In this document: piece after piece, positions 47,640-59,640 of the stretch
Layout of the letters: every line of letters starts with the position of its first letter
Numbering within the stretch: the first letter of the stretch is position 1
Source of the DNA: Capsicum annuum
Lineage: Eukaryota > Streptophyta > Magnoliopsida > Solanales > Solanaceae
Direction: 5' to 3'
Length of the DNA: 64,000 nt
Assembly (NCBI RefSeq): GCF_002878395.1
Contig: NC_061118.1
Location: 127,740,776-127,804,775, forward strand
Program-made: the position numbers and the translations under genes
The notes under the pieces: model-generated
What the model was told of the DNA's origin: nothing
Databases searched by the model: none
Seen by the model: only the letters and a program-made list of their open reading frames with translations

Positions 47640-48480
47640 GTGTAAGAAGTTGAATCCACGTAGCTTATGAAATAATGAGTTTCTATAGCCAAATGCTATC
47701 TATAATTGTCTTTAGGGAGCTCAGTAAGGAATAATGCCTTTAGTTGTGTTTAGAGACTTAGTTATGCATGACGTCTATGGTTATATTTGAAGAATTAATG
47801 ATTAATGATGTCTGTAAAAGTCATTAAAGTAGGAAAAAAACTTAAAGTAAATGGTAAATTAGAGAGGAACGTATGAGTGTAGCTGCTCAGCTTATGCATA
47901 TGAAGTAATAAAGTTTCTAATTGTCCTTAGAAACTTTTAATGTTGAACAAGTCCTTTGGTTGTCTTCGAGGACTCCATGATATATTCAGTATTCTTTAAA
48001 GAGTTAATGATGCCTGACATCTATGGTTATATTTAGGGACATGATGGTAAATAACATCTTTGGTTCTTTTGAAGACTTGAAGGTAAATAATGTCTCCAAT
48101 TATCTTTAGGTACTTAATGTTAAATAGTGTTTGTAAAATTTAAAATAAAGTTATTAATCACCTCATAAGTTTGAGTTCAATATGTATATATATCTTATTT
48201 TTGTGTGTATGAACCCATATACATGTTGTCCTATTTTAGGGTGGACGAACCCAAATGCATGTTATCCTATTTTAGGGCGGATGACCCCAAATGCATGTTA
48301 TCCTATTTTAAGGTGGATGAACCTAATGTTCTATAGTTGTCTTCAGGGGCAAGATGTTGACTATTGTAGAATTCTCCAAGTTTCTTCAAAGAATAATATT
48401 GATGAATGGTGTCTCCGATTGTCTTCGGGGTCTAATGTTGATTTTTGTAAATCTTGAAAAACTTTAGAGTAAAGTTACCG
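47640..48480. repeat. Degenerate tandem repeats, about 40-bp unit
   Basis: A unit like 'acttaatggtaaataatg' plus 'tctntggttgtctttagg' recurs about ten times with substitutions and gaps. Within it, 48224-48331 holds a sharper 36-bp repeat. Possibly part of the Ogre-like element's non-coding DNA. Confidence 0.6.
48224..48331 (+). repeat. 36-bp tandem repeat, three copies
   Basis: The unit TGTTATCCTATTTTAGGGTG plus 16 bases occurs three times with few changes. Thirty-six is a multiple of three, so a frame (48182-48457) reads CYPILGxMNPNA-like repeats; I do not consider it a gene. Confidence 0.85.
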
Positions 48481-49190
48481 GATAAAGTCATAGAGTAAAA
48501 GTAAAGTAGGTGATGGATGAGAAATAAAATCATGTGGCTTATAATGAAGTCATATAGTCAAACAATATATCACTTGTGTTCAAAGACTTGATGTTGATTC
48601 CGATAAAATCCAAGGCAAAAGTTTTGAGTGGATAAAAAATATTTGGTAGAATTTAAAAAATAAAATAAGAGGAGTTGCTCAACTGTAGATGGCGGTTATG
48701 ATTTGTTGAATGTCGCCATATGATCTTTCACATTTATTCTTAATTCACAATTACTTGTAGGCACCAAATGATTCTCTTAGGTATGGATTAAAGACTTGGC
48801 ATTGATCTTCTATTGTCATCTTGTAACTTTTTTTCCCAAAGCTTAAAAGAAAAATTCTTAGTTGGGAGGGGGTGTTGATTTGTGTTTAGTTAAAGCTTGA
48901 CTTTTTTGACCTTACATTCATCTTGTCTAGTCAGACCTTGTGATATCCATTGATACTTGACCAATGAACAAGTAGTGAGACCTCTTAACAAAATATGGAA
49001 GCATTTAAAAGATGTGTAAAGATATATATAGGTTGTAAAACTTTCTGCCAATCATAGATTCTGACATCTTTGAAACAAAATAAAATGCCCTTTTTATGAT
49101 GATTTCTTGTCTAGTAATGTCCAAGTTATCCTTGTTTATGTCTTCTCAAAATCAATCCCGATTTTGACTTTAGGAATGTATAGCAATTTT
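48481..49190. other. Unassigned AT-rich DNA
   Basis: No domain or element end recognised. Confidence 0.35.
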
Positions 49191-49580
49191 TTGTTGTGGT
49201 GAGAACACACCTTATATAGGTTGCCTACATATCTTGCAAAGAGAACGAGGTCAAAACATAGTTCAAGGTACATAAAATAATTTAGGATTTTTCTAATAAG
49301 GAGACCAAACCCGATATTGGTTGGCAACATATCCCACCTAGGGAATTAGGCCACGTGTAGTTCAAATTACATAAGTAGAAGAGTTTCAAGTTTCTATACT
49401 AATATTACCAAATCGTATGTGGATGTCTTATGTATCCAACTGAGGGGATTAGGTTAGGCTAGTCCTATTACAAATAAGGGATTTTATTTTCATTGTGGTA
49501 TACCAAACCCTATGTAGGCTGCCTACTTATCCTGTCAAAGGAATCAAGTCAAAACATAGTTTGTAATTACATTAAAGGTG
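49190..49580. repeat. Degenerate repeat, about 100-bp period, four copies
   Basis: The theme TATGTAGGTTGCCTACATAT, then 'aagggaattaggtcaaaacatag', recurs near 49210, 49310, 49420 and 49510. This is a motif I associate with repetitive Solanaceae intergenic DNA. 49581-50029 shows nothing recognisable. Confidence 0.6.
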
Positions 49581-50029
49581 AAAGATACATTCGAATTAGA
49601 TTGGTCTAAAGTTGTTTTATGATGTAGTGTCTTGACTTCTCTTGAATGGGTATATTTCCTGCTCGAGTATTTCCATGTTTGCCATGTTACTTGGTTGGTT
49701 GTTCAAAGTCTTATTCAGCTTTGCATCATTTTGAATCATCTTGGTACCAGACTTTGTTCGCCTGTTTCATTATGTTATAATCGTAAATTTTCAAATTTGA
49801 TAATTTATATGAAAAATAGAAAGTAATATGTAATAGAAGTTAAGGGAAAATAGAAAATACATTCATAGATTTTGCAATTAAGCTTCCAAAAGATGAGCCG
49901 AAACAACATAATGTTGTGGCATGATCAAACCTCAATATCTAGGATCGTACTATGTTTAAAATGCTTTACCATTTGTTCAATACACCAGGACCCCTAGCGA
50001 ACCAAGTATGTAGTGCAAGTTTAATTCTT

Positions 50030-52117
50030 TAAGGTCTTCTTTGATTTGGCACCCCAAATAGTCAGTGTCTCGGTGGCAGTAGTAGTAATCTCTATGGATG
50101 CCAGTTCTTACACTGTGATCATAGAGTATAAAAGGTCAATGATGTATCATTTTTCACCTTTCCAATTGGTATAGTGATTTCTTTCAATTCCAAATCTTCC
50201 TTAATAGTTATCATATTTATATTAGCATTCTTATGGTAAGGAAAAAGGTTGTTGTTCATATTGGGATGAGGCCCAGTAAGTTGGATTGATCCTTCCTTTG
50301 ATATTTGATATTATTCTTAAGGCCATAGAAATTTTTGGTATCATGTTCAACAACTCCAGAATGATATGCACAAAGGTTGAAACCGTCAAGCTATTTTAGA
50401 ATTGGACCTGGGATTCCCTTCAAATGATTGTACCACACATGCTATTTTTTATCTTTCAGCTAATTGAAAATATTTTTGGGCAATTTTGTTCGGTTAGATC
50501 TTGGATGGGCATGTATAGATGTGGTGCTTGGTAAGCAAGAGCTGGAGCTAATTTTCTTGGGTATTGAAGACAAGGTAAGGAGTTGGACAAAGCTGATAGA
50601 GTATCTGGCAATTTTTGGCATATTGGTAGAGGGTAAATAGGTTGATGTGGTGATTTAGGTATAGAGGAACTTGATTTGGCTTATGTATTGATCAATAATG
50701 AGAGAAGACACATATTCCTTCTTATTTTTGTTCCCATTGATGGACCTATATTGAATTGCTTTGCTAGCAGCTTACAAAGTTTATAGTGTTGGACTCCCCA
50801 ATTTGATCCTCTTTTCAAAGATTTCTCCTATTCGGATGACTTCATTAACTTTTGTCCCATCATAGTTATCATTTTCTCATAATATAGGATTTTATCTTGG
50901 CATTCAATAAAGGTAGGAATCATTTCACTTTCACTCATCGATGGTTGTACTCTAGTTATTTATTCACTTTAATGTAGAGCATATTCATGAAACATCTCAG
51001 TTGACTTCCTTAACTTAGACAAGTAGAACCTATCTGTTGTGATTTCCGTATTAAAACTAAACCGATCCATAAAGTATTGTGCCATATTATTCCATCCACA
51101 CCATTTAAAATAATCCTATTGTATGCACCAAGTAAGAGCTTCACCTGATAATCTTTTTATAAATAACTTCATTCGGATCATTTAGTTTCTCCCTACTCCT
51201 ACCAAAATTGTTACACTTGGCCCTTAAATATGAATATGGATTATCACACTATTGAATAAACAAAATTTTTGCGGCTTGTACCCTACAAGCAATTTAACAT
51301 CATGTTGTACATATAAGTCCTCATACTCTATCCTTTTGCTTTTCCTAGTTGTTTGGAGGTTTCTTATTGCTTCCTCAAGATTGTGAATCTCCTTTGCTAA
51401 AACATCATTAGTATTTTCCTTTGTATCCTTTTCTATTTCTTTGTATTAGTCGACCTTTGGTTGGAACTTGACCATAACTAGGTTAGTAAAGGTTTGATTT
51501 TACACCACATCTACAGGATGACCATATTGTAAGTAAAGAGTGGAAACATGTTCCCCTTGTATATATCGGGCTGAATAATTTTGTATAGTAGGAGTATTTT
51601 TGATTGGATGTGGTGGTAGGTTATAAGGAGTATTGATGGTTAGTAGTAGGTATGTGTTAGTGTGAGAAATGTGAACCAAAGATTTGTTTGGTGGGTTGAC
51701 GAGTGATAGATTAAGAGTAACATAGGTAGTGTAGATGGGTGGTTGATTTTGTGGAGCAGTGTAGATGGGTATTTGATTTAGTGGATTTGAGAGGGAGGTT
51801 GGAGGTATATTATTATTAATAGGTGAAGGATGTTGAGGAGAAAAGTGTTTGGTAAGTAGTGAATCAAGTGATAGAAAATATGGCGGATTTGGTGGGGTAT
51901 ATCTGGGTCTAGGAGGTGGACTTTATAGTGTAATGGATAAATTGGTCAAGTCCTTAACTCAATTGAGTTCTCTACGTAGACCATTGATCTCTTGAGTCAA
52001 GCGAGCGATGTGCTCATCATATTGAACAATAGTTTCAATTTCAAAAGTCTAAAGAGGGTCACTGGGAATTACAACCTTTCCTGTAGAAATTCAATTAGAT
52101 AAGGTTGTATCAAACAT
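50030..52117 (-). pseudogene. Ogre/TatIV-like gag, degraded
   Basis: A likely ATG is at 52117. The N-terminal region reads IVQYDEHIARLTQEINGLRR (about 51970-52030), a coiled-coil-like stretch. The capsid core reads MAQYFMDRFSFNTEITTDRF, LSKLRKSTEMFHEYAL and MSESEMIPTFIECQDKILYY (50880-51110), matching the Ogre gag order of FxxRYKYN, WRExAxxxxPP and FxxTL. At about 50345-50400 there is LCAYHSGVVEHDTKNFYGLK, the Ogre C(A/S)YHxG...H motif in place of a standard zinc knuckle; the expected final Cys is Phe. Stops and frameshifts are frequent. No protease or polymerase could be traced further left. Confidence 0.75.
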
Positions 52118-52259
52118 AGTGATTTTTGTTCCTTGAATAGTCCAACTACGTCGAGGTAATGTGGATGAATTGGACTTTATTGTAACTACGTTTTAGGTTA
52201 TTTTACTGATTTCAACTTATATTTTTGTTATATCTTTATTATATCTTCCTCTCGTCATT

Positions 52260-54847
52260 TATGACTTGTTGGGACTGGTAGTTCAATAATCGGGTAGTTC
52301 ATTTAGTTTTTAGAGACAATTCCCTATTTTGAACTCTTCACCGATTCAAACTGGCTACTGGTCAAGAACTTTGGTCAAATGATCTCATATGCTAAATCAA
52401 ACTTTTCCAGCTTCAAAATGTCTATTTTAGGCTAGTTTGATCATTGGTTTGTGCCCCGAGGCATCTGAGCTCATTTTGAGCTATTAGTCAGTATTTAAGA
52501 AAATGTAGTTTGGTGTAAGACCCACTTTTTGTCAAAATGACCTTCGGTGGAAATTTAGACTATGTGATTGGATCAAGAATGTCAAATTTGATAGGGTAGC
52601 ATATTCCATTTGCGTATACGAGATTCTAAATAAATCCCGAAGGGTTATGGAGACATGAAATTTCTAAGTCTCAGTTGGTGCTGGTGCACCGGTTATCGCG
52701 ACCTGTGTTTTGTATTTTTGATCAGGTAGGAAACCCGCGACTATCACAAAAGAGACTCCTCTAGAAACTAACAGATGTCACGATCGTGACTGACAAGTCA
52801 CTTATGAGACTCCGGGGTACTTGGGAAGGGTATAAATACCTTTTTTTGCCTATTTATCATCAATTCTTAAGAGACTTAAACCCTAAAGAGTGTAACTGCT
52901 TATGAATAGCATTGTGGGTACTTTTGTGAGATTGGGTAAAGATCGGTTATGCATTTCCTTTAGATTTGAGGTAAGATTCCTCTATTTTCATGGTTGATTT
53001 TTCCTTTCTTCCTTTATATCCCTAAACCTCCATGACTTGATTTTAGCACCAATATAGCTTGAAATTCATTCATTTTTGAAGATACATATTCCTTGAGCAA
53101 ATGGGGAGATTGTGTTAGTTTTGGAAATATGATTTTTATAAATGGGACCCATATGGGATTTTTGAGTAATTTTAGACTCGAAGCACAATAGTGCAATATG
53201 GGTATCATTGCTCTTGTGTTGATGAGTAGATTGTGATTTTGATAGCGTGACACTTGGTGGAAGCTTCTCGCAAGGGAAAATTGATGATTTAGCGAATTCT
53301 TCAAGCTTTCTTCGGCATCCAGGTAGGCTAGGTTTTTCCCTCCTTATACATTGAGCTAATTCATAGTATGCTTATGATACTATGTTACATTTGAGAGGGG
53401 TTTTAGGTATTGGTAATTCAATTGGAAATGCTTGGATTTGTCGGACCATTTAGTCTATTTGAAAATCATAATTTAGTCAGAATTGGATTTGTTGCTCAAA
53501 CTTTAGAAAAAATATCTATCTTAGGGTTGATTGTGTCTTAGTTAACATCAAAAAATGGATTTAGATACCTTAGACTAGTGCGGGGTAGAATTTACGTTGT
53601 AATGGATTTGGGGATTTAGAAGTGGAATCTTTGACCCACCTTAGGCCATGATTTATGTTGACCTTGGAACCTTTTATACATTTGCTATACACCTTGAAAA
53701 TGCATACTGGGGTAATATTAAGGATATTTGGTACCTAATGGTTACGATGAGTTGATATTGGGAGTTGATGCTGATGGGTATCATTTATAATATTGATTAT
53801 ATATGTATATATGTATATACTGGTTCAAGTCTAGATATTGGCCAAGATAATGATTATATGATTATTGGTTTGAGTTCGGCTATTGATTACAATATTGATT
53901 ATATATTAATCAGTTCAAGTTTGGGTATTGATTATGATTTTGATTATATACATATCGGTTTGACTCTGGACAAGTTTGGGTATTGATTATGATATTGGTT
54001 ATATATTAAGGATATATATATATATATATTAAGGATGTATTTACATATTGGTTTATATAAACATCAATTCGAGTCCGGTAAGGGGGAGTGGTTCTTAGTG
54101 TGACATAATGCGGATGAGTTCTGAATGATAGCGTGAAGGTTGGTAAGTCGTGGCTGTACAGTTATATTATCCTTCATTGTACCCTCCAGTCTTATGGGGG
54201 CCTGCATTGGGATATTTACTTTTCACACATATTGGCTTATGGGGGCCAATTTTGTAGTTATAATTGCATATTCATTATGTTATTATTTTGGTTTATCTAT
54301 TTAGTTGTGTACAACAATGTTGGAGTTACCTCTAGGTTTGCACTTTTTCTTGACTCAGTTATGTTATCTTGCATCTTGTCATATCTATATCATGATTTAT
54401 CATAGTCGGCCAATGATGCCTACTGAATACTCATTGTTTTAGTACTCATACACCACTTCTGTACCTTTTTGGTATAGATTCGAGTACTAGTTGATGCCAT
54501 TGATTTAAGGATCATGCTATGGTAGATTTCAGATATAGGGTGAGCTCTTGGAGTCTTAGTTTAGTCTTTTATTTCGAGACAAATTGTATTAACTATTCTA
54601 GAACTTATGGTGTGTTAGAGTAGCTCTTGTATTGACTCTAACAGGTCATGGGAGGATTTTCTATGTTATGACTACCTTTCAGACTATTCCATTGACTTTC
54701 TTATTTATGAGTTGTATTTTCTATTTTGCCTTTTTGTGGTATTTTCCACCAAGTTATCCCATTGCAAATAAATCCGGGCTATGGTTCGGCTTGCCTGCTG
54801 GTAGGATTTAATAGGTGGCATCACGACTCATAAATTTAATCGTGACA
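52260..54847 (+). repeat. LTR of family X, copy C
   Basis: It ends GGTGGCATCACGACTCATAA, then AATCGTGACA (54847), the family's end. A TATAAATA box is at 52831-52838. The block at 52687-52790 has TTATCGCGACC, CCGCGACTATCAC and TCACGATCGTGA, a perfect 12-base palindrome. 53780-54010 has degenerate repeats of a GGTATTGATTATGATATTGG type. No interior or primer site follows, so it is probably a solo LTR inserted in the Ogre-like leader. The left edge is uncertain. Confidence 0.65.
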
Positions 54848-56010
54848 CTTATGGATTAAGGATAGTCGGCTAGTTTAATTGTCAACAAGAATCAACTATA
54901 TCTCGGAAAAATCAGAAGCAAAAAAAAAATACAAATGATGTTAGTTTTAATATGAAGATTAAGTAGGGTCATGTTAATTTAAATTCAAATAAGTAATGTT
55001 GCAAGTAGTTTGTCGAGTAAAGGGAAATAAATTGTACAATAAGATATGGACAAGTACATCAAATAATAATAACACGTTCGAATATTCATGGGACCTCTTT
55101 TATGCCGGAGGTAGGCCTAATAAAAATTTGAAGAACAAAATGTTCCATTATATGTCATTCCTTTACTCTTTAATCAATTAAATTTTAATATATTAAACAA
55201 AAAATAAAGTACATGAATAGCTTACAGCTATTAAATAAAACACAACATAAATTTTCCTAAGAAGCTAAGTTCAAATCTTGTCATATCTCGACTTTCTTCA
55301 TATTACCAATATTGCTAAGGTGCATCTTCCGTTGAATCAAAGTGTGGAAGCTTGATGACCATCCAGATAGTTAAACAAAGGGTTAGATTATACATTCTCA
55401 CTAAAGTTTAATTAATTTAGAGCAAATAGTCAATAGATAGGCTCAAACATGATTCAAATATGCACAAAAAATATGAAAAAGTGTCACTTCGGTCATGAAC
55501 CCTTCGGCCATTTGGATAAGGTTGACTAGTGGATAATACTTCAACAATATTAAGCTTCCTAGGTTTGAAATGATGCATGTACCGAATAAGTGTGTTGATT
55601 TAGCTCTATCCTAGTTAAGCGAAGACTTGGTCTTGGTTTTCTTATATGAGAAGGCACGTGGTCCCATAAAAGTAAAACACCCGCTCACCCCTTGTGTATG
55701 TCGACTCTAAAAAATATTGTGATTTGAAAGAATTTTGGGAAAGGAAAATACGCTCTCCATGTGTACAATGTATGTGAAATTTCAATTTTCTAGAAGTGGA
55801 GGAAATATGAATGGACTGACGATTTATATAAAGCAGTAACAAATAAATAATTCACATAAAGTAATAGCAAAAAAAAGTTTTTATCACATAAACATTATAA
55901 ATAAAGCATCAAGCAATTAATCTAAAACAAACAAATATAAAAGCCTTGGTTGTTAAAACAAACAAATATAAAAGCCTTGGTTGTTACCTCTTTTATGCTT
56001 AGAACTTAAA
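54848..56010 (-). other. Leader of the Ogre-like element
   Basis: Non-coding DNA between the gag start (52117, beyond the inserted LTR) and the primer site at 56011. Without the insertion the leader is about 1.3 kb. It contains a perfect 31-bp tandem duplication next to the primer site. Confidence 0.6.
55924..55985. repeat. Perfect 31-bp tandem duplication
   Basis: AAAACAAACAAATATAAAAG plus 11 bases occurs twice, identically and head to tail. In a region where everything else has diverged, this must be recent. Confidence 0.95.
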
Positions 56011-56029
56011 GTCCCGAATAGAGTCGCCA
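56011..56029 (-). other. Primer-binding site, tRNA-Arg (Ogre type)
   Basis: The reverse complement reads TGGCGACTCTATTCGGGAC, close to the Ogre primer site TGGCGACTCCGCTGGGGAC, complementary to a plant tRNA-Arg. It lies three bases from the LTR edge at 56033. Confidence 0.8.
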
Positions 56030-56032
56030 AGT

Positions 56033-57540
56033 TGTCATACCCCATTTTAACCATGGCCAAAATAGTGTAACATATTGGTGATTCCTAAATTGATTTTAAA
56101 GAGTTTCCACCTAATTACTTCAATTGTGAATTAGGATATCTAAAATAACTAAAGTGATCGTCTATGGTTTACTCTATTTTAAGGAACTTCTTAATCAAGA
56201 TTCTAGGTAAGGGTTTAATTAATCCTAAAGGGGAGTTATTTAGCTTGCTTTAAGATTCATTATCTATAATTGATCGGTCAAACTTAGGTTAATTAATTAG
56301 AATACATGAAAATAAGTAACAGATAGATGTGAAAAAATTCTTAAACGTGACAATTGAGAGAGTAATCTCAGTAGTTGAAAGTTCTTTTTGGTAGGCTAAA
56401 TGGACCCAAAAGAAAGATTAACCTTAGAAAAATTAATTGTATTCAAAATAGTTTTGGTAATGTATTTTTAATAAAGAGAAATTAAATGTGATTAACGGTA
56501 GCTAATAAAATTAAGTACTGGTCCATTTAGAAAATAAAGTTATGTTTGTAATCAAACCATCTTAAATTGATTTTTTTTAGTCATGAATTTCTAAAGAAAC
56601 CTAGAAATATTAACTTCTCTCTTTTACCCTTTTAAGCATAACTCTAGGGAATAAGTTGATCTAGGTGGGATTCAATAAGACATCCAAATACAGAACCAAA
56701 TTATCTAGGTTCAAGAAAATATGACAACAAATTCAATAAAACATTCATGGCAATAAGTAATAGACTAGATGAAATTGATGATCGCAATCTCTATTTTCTC
56801 AGATACATATTAGAAAATGGGAAATCAAGCAATATGTTATATCAAAAAAAGAATGTTCCCGTTTCCATTTATGAGATGTGCAAGATTTATGAGGCATCTG
56901 TGATGTTGAGTCTCACAGAATGACTCTTCATCTCTATTTGTTCATATAAAGAGAGAGTGGTAATAAGAATTAGAAAAACAGCTTATCTTATCAATAAGCA
57001 AAACATGGCAAAAAATACATATATGTACTAATTTTAAGATAAAATTTGAAACCATATGAACATGTACAAATTTTACAACTTTGTCGTTGGTCAATCTTGC
57101 AAGGCATTCAGGAGATAATTAAACAACCAAACTATACGTCTTAACAACCAAGAAAACTTTATTGAAGTAACATCTTGACATAAGAGTCAAAACCATTGTT
57201 GTATCTAAAAAATAGAAGGAAAGAAAAATAAATAAGTAAAACTAGGACATAATTTCAATGAAATGGGATAACTCTATCGACATGTTTTGTACAACAAAGG
57301 AAACAGAGCATAATTTGTGGACACTAAGATATCCTCAAGATCCACAGTAAAAACAAAATATGTAATCATGAACCATGTACAACTCTTAAATCATTAATCT
57401 CTAAGAAATGGTAGTTCAATAAAGAATAGAGATAATGGATTCGGATGTACCTCTTGTGGGGTAGTGAACTAGGGATTGTCGTCCTTGAATCTACTCTCTT
57501 GTTATGAATAAATTCAAACCTCAAATCAAAGGAGTCCACA
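56033..57540 (-). repeat. 5' LTR of the Ogre-like element
   Basis: On the minus strand it ends GGGGTATGACA at 56033, three bases from the primer site. The region contains the usual 'gagtttccacctaattact' type Ogre LTR sequence (56100-56130). The outer end is not resolved because an X-family LTR follows at about 57560. No coding. Confidence 0.6.
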
Positions 57541-57559
57541 AGAAAAGGTGTGAAGGCTT

Positions 57560-59180
57560 GATTCTATGAATCTTTTATTTTTATGTGCTTTGACCATTTT
57601 ACTCCTCTCTGTGGTTGCTTCATGTTCCTGATGCATTTTGATGTACTATGTTTGAGTTTATGATTTTTAAAGTTTAAAAAGACTTTAAAGTTGACTTCAA
57701 TCAACATTTATTTCTTTGTATGTTGGATGGCAAAACGGACTACATCAATAGATCCAGAACATTGAATTTTATTCGGAAGCATGGTTGGTGCGATTTCATG
57801 AGTTTTATATCTCATTTTGACCCTCGGCTTGGAAGATAGTGAAATTGGATATCAGGGATCAATATTTTAGAAACAACCTATTTTTGAAAATTTGGTGTCT
57901 CCATTAAATTTGGAGCGTCGAATTTGATAGGATAGCATAGTTCGTTTGCATTCTCGGCATTTTGAATGAATTCTAAGTGGATAATGGAGACTTGAAAATT
58001 TTCCAAGTTCGAGCCGGTACAGTAGCTAATGTGGCACTTGGGTTGCTTTAGTGGTTGGTAGCTTTAGTGGCCATTAGGTCGCTATAGCGACCCAGCTCAC
58101 CAGCAGGGTCTGCTAGAGTGGACTGGCTAGCTTGCAGGTACGGCTAAAGCGGCAGTTGATTGCTTTAGTAGTGACCGCTTAAGTAGTTAACTGGCCTCTT
58201 TAACGGTCATACCTGGGAGTATAAAAACTCTTTTTTCTAATTTTTCTCCTATTTTGAGGTTTTGAGCTTCATGTTAAAGGTTTTATTGGACGAGTTCTTC
58301 CATTGTCAAGCTTGGGTAGGCTCCCAATCACTATTTTAATTATTTTAATTCAATTCTTGTCATCTAAAATCCTAAATTTCGTGATTTCAAAAGTGTTATT
58401 TAGGAATTTTGGCCCGGAATGCCTAAAATTTGTTTTTCTTCAATTTAAACCTCATTTTCAACCCAGATTTCCTTAAATGGCTTTCTTTAATCATGGTATT
58501 GTTTTTATAAATAAAAATTCTGGTTTTACCTTTTCTTCAAAACTCTATTTCGGGGGTCTGTTTTGACCTTTATTGAGAAATAGGAAATACAGAAATCAGT
58601 GTTTTGATTTTACCTCGTAGAATCAATATTTATCTATTTTTAGTTAATTTTGAGGCTGTTTGAGCAGGGAACGCTTCATGATTGAAGGGTTGGGACCTAA
58701 AATCATCATTCAAGATAGGTTATGGATTAACATTCTTCAGACTAAGCTAGGTAGTTAGTATTTCATATAAAATCATATTATGGGTATTAGATGAATCACA
58801 AAAATAGTGCTATTATTGTTGTATGCATGTGGGGCTTATGTTGTTGTTATTGATAGTTTGAGACAAAAATTGCTATGTATAGCCCATATGGGGGTCTTAT
58901 CTGATATTGTTGGCTTCGTGTGTACATTTGGTTATTTTCTTCCTAGTAGAAATACCTAAGTTGGGGTTCATATGGTATCAATGGTATATTACTTTCATAT
59001 TTCACTCTAATGGTACGTGGATTATATTGGACCATGGATGATTTCTCTATTGAGCAGATTTTGGATCACGTACATGTATATTAATTGTATTTAGGATCCT
59101 AATTTGGTTTGGTTATGAGCATTACAAGCTTATATCATATATTTATTCATGAGACATTGGTACCATTATGAAAATACTAT
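57560..59180 (+). repeat. LTR of family X, copy D, partial
   Basis: Same block order as copy A: TTTGACCATTTTACTCC, TTGAATTTTATTCGGAAGC, GAATTTGATAGGATAGCATA. TATAAAA is at 58220-58226. Upstream, 58030-58209 carries at least six copies of a word like GCTTTAGTGG or GCTATAGCGACC. The right end is lost. Confidence 0.65.
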
Positions 59181-59640
59181 TTTTCTGACATAAATATAAC
59201 ACCTCTAAAAATGCTCTGCTGTATGATGTTGGGTGTATTTATGGATTCAAGTGTCACTATTCTAGTCAATTTGGCCTTGTTTGGACGATGATTCATGTTC
59301 TATATGGGTTGATAATGAGATAAATGTGTATCTAACTGTTAAAGTACGTGATTACATTGTTCAAAGTGTATTCCAAAAAAGTTTGTATTTGAATAAGTTA
59401 TTTAGGGTTCAATCGAGGAAACTAGCGTTACTAGCTTGAGCTCGGTGCTTGTCTAGTTGATCCAATTGGATTCTATTGTGTTAAATGGGTTCCAAATTGT
59501 TTAAATCGAGGAAACTAGCGTTACTAGTTCAATTTGACTAGTCATAGAGGTGGAACAATAAGTTGAATATCAACATGAACTATCCTTATCTTAGCTTTTA
59601 TTTTGATTAATCGTCATGGATATCGTATTTCAATAATCAC
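59181..59640. other. Unassigned DNA with a 24-bp direct repeat
   Basis: AATCGAGGAAACTAGCGTTA plus CTAG occurs identically at 59411-59434 and 59504-59527. Nothing else is recognisable. Confidence 0.8.

Noticed and set aside
47640..48480. CRISPR-like array
   Set aside because: Repeats are degenerate, contiguous and without unique spacers, and this is plant nuclear DNA.
53765..54405. Tyr/Ile-rich frames as secreted or membrane proteins
   Set aside because: They come from degenerate GATTATATAT-type repeats inside a family X LTR.
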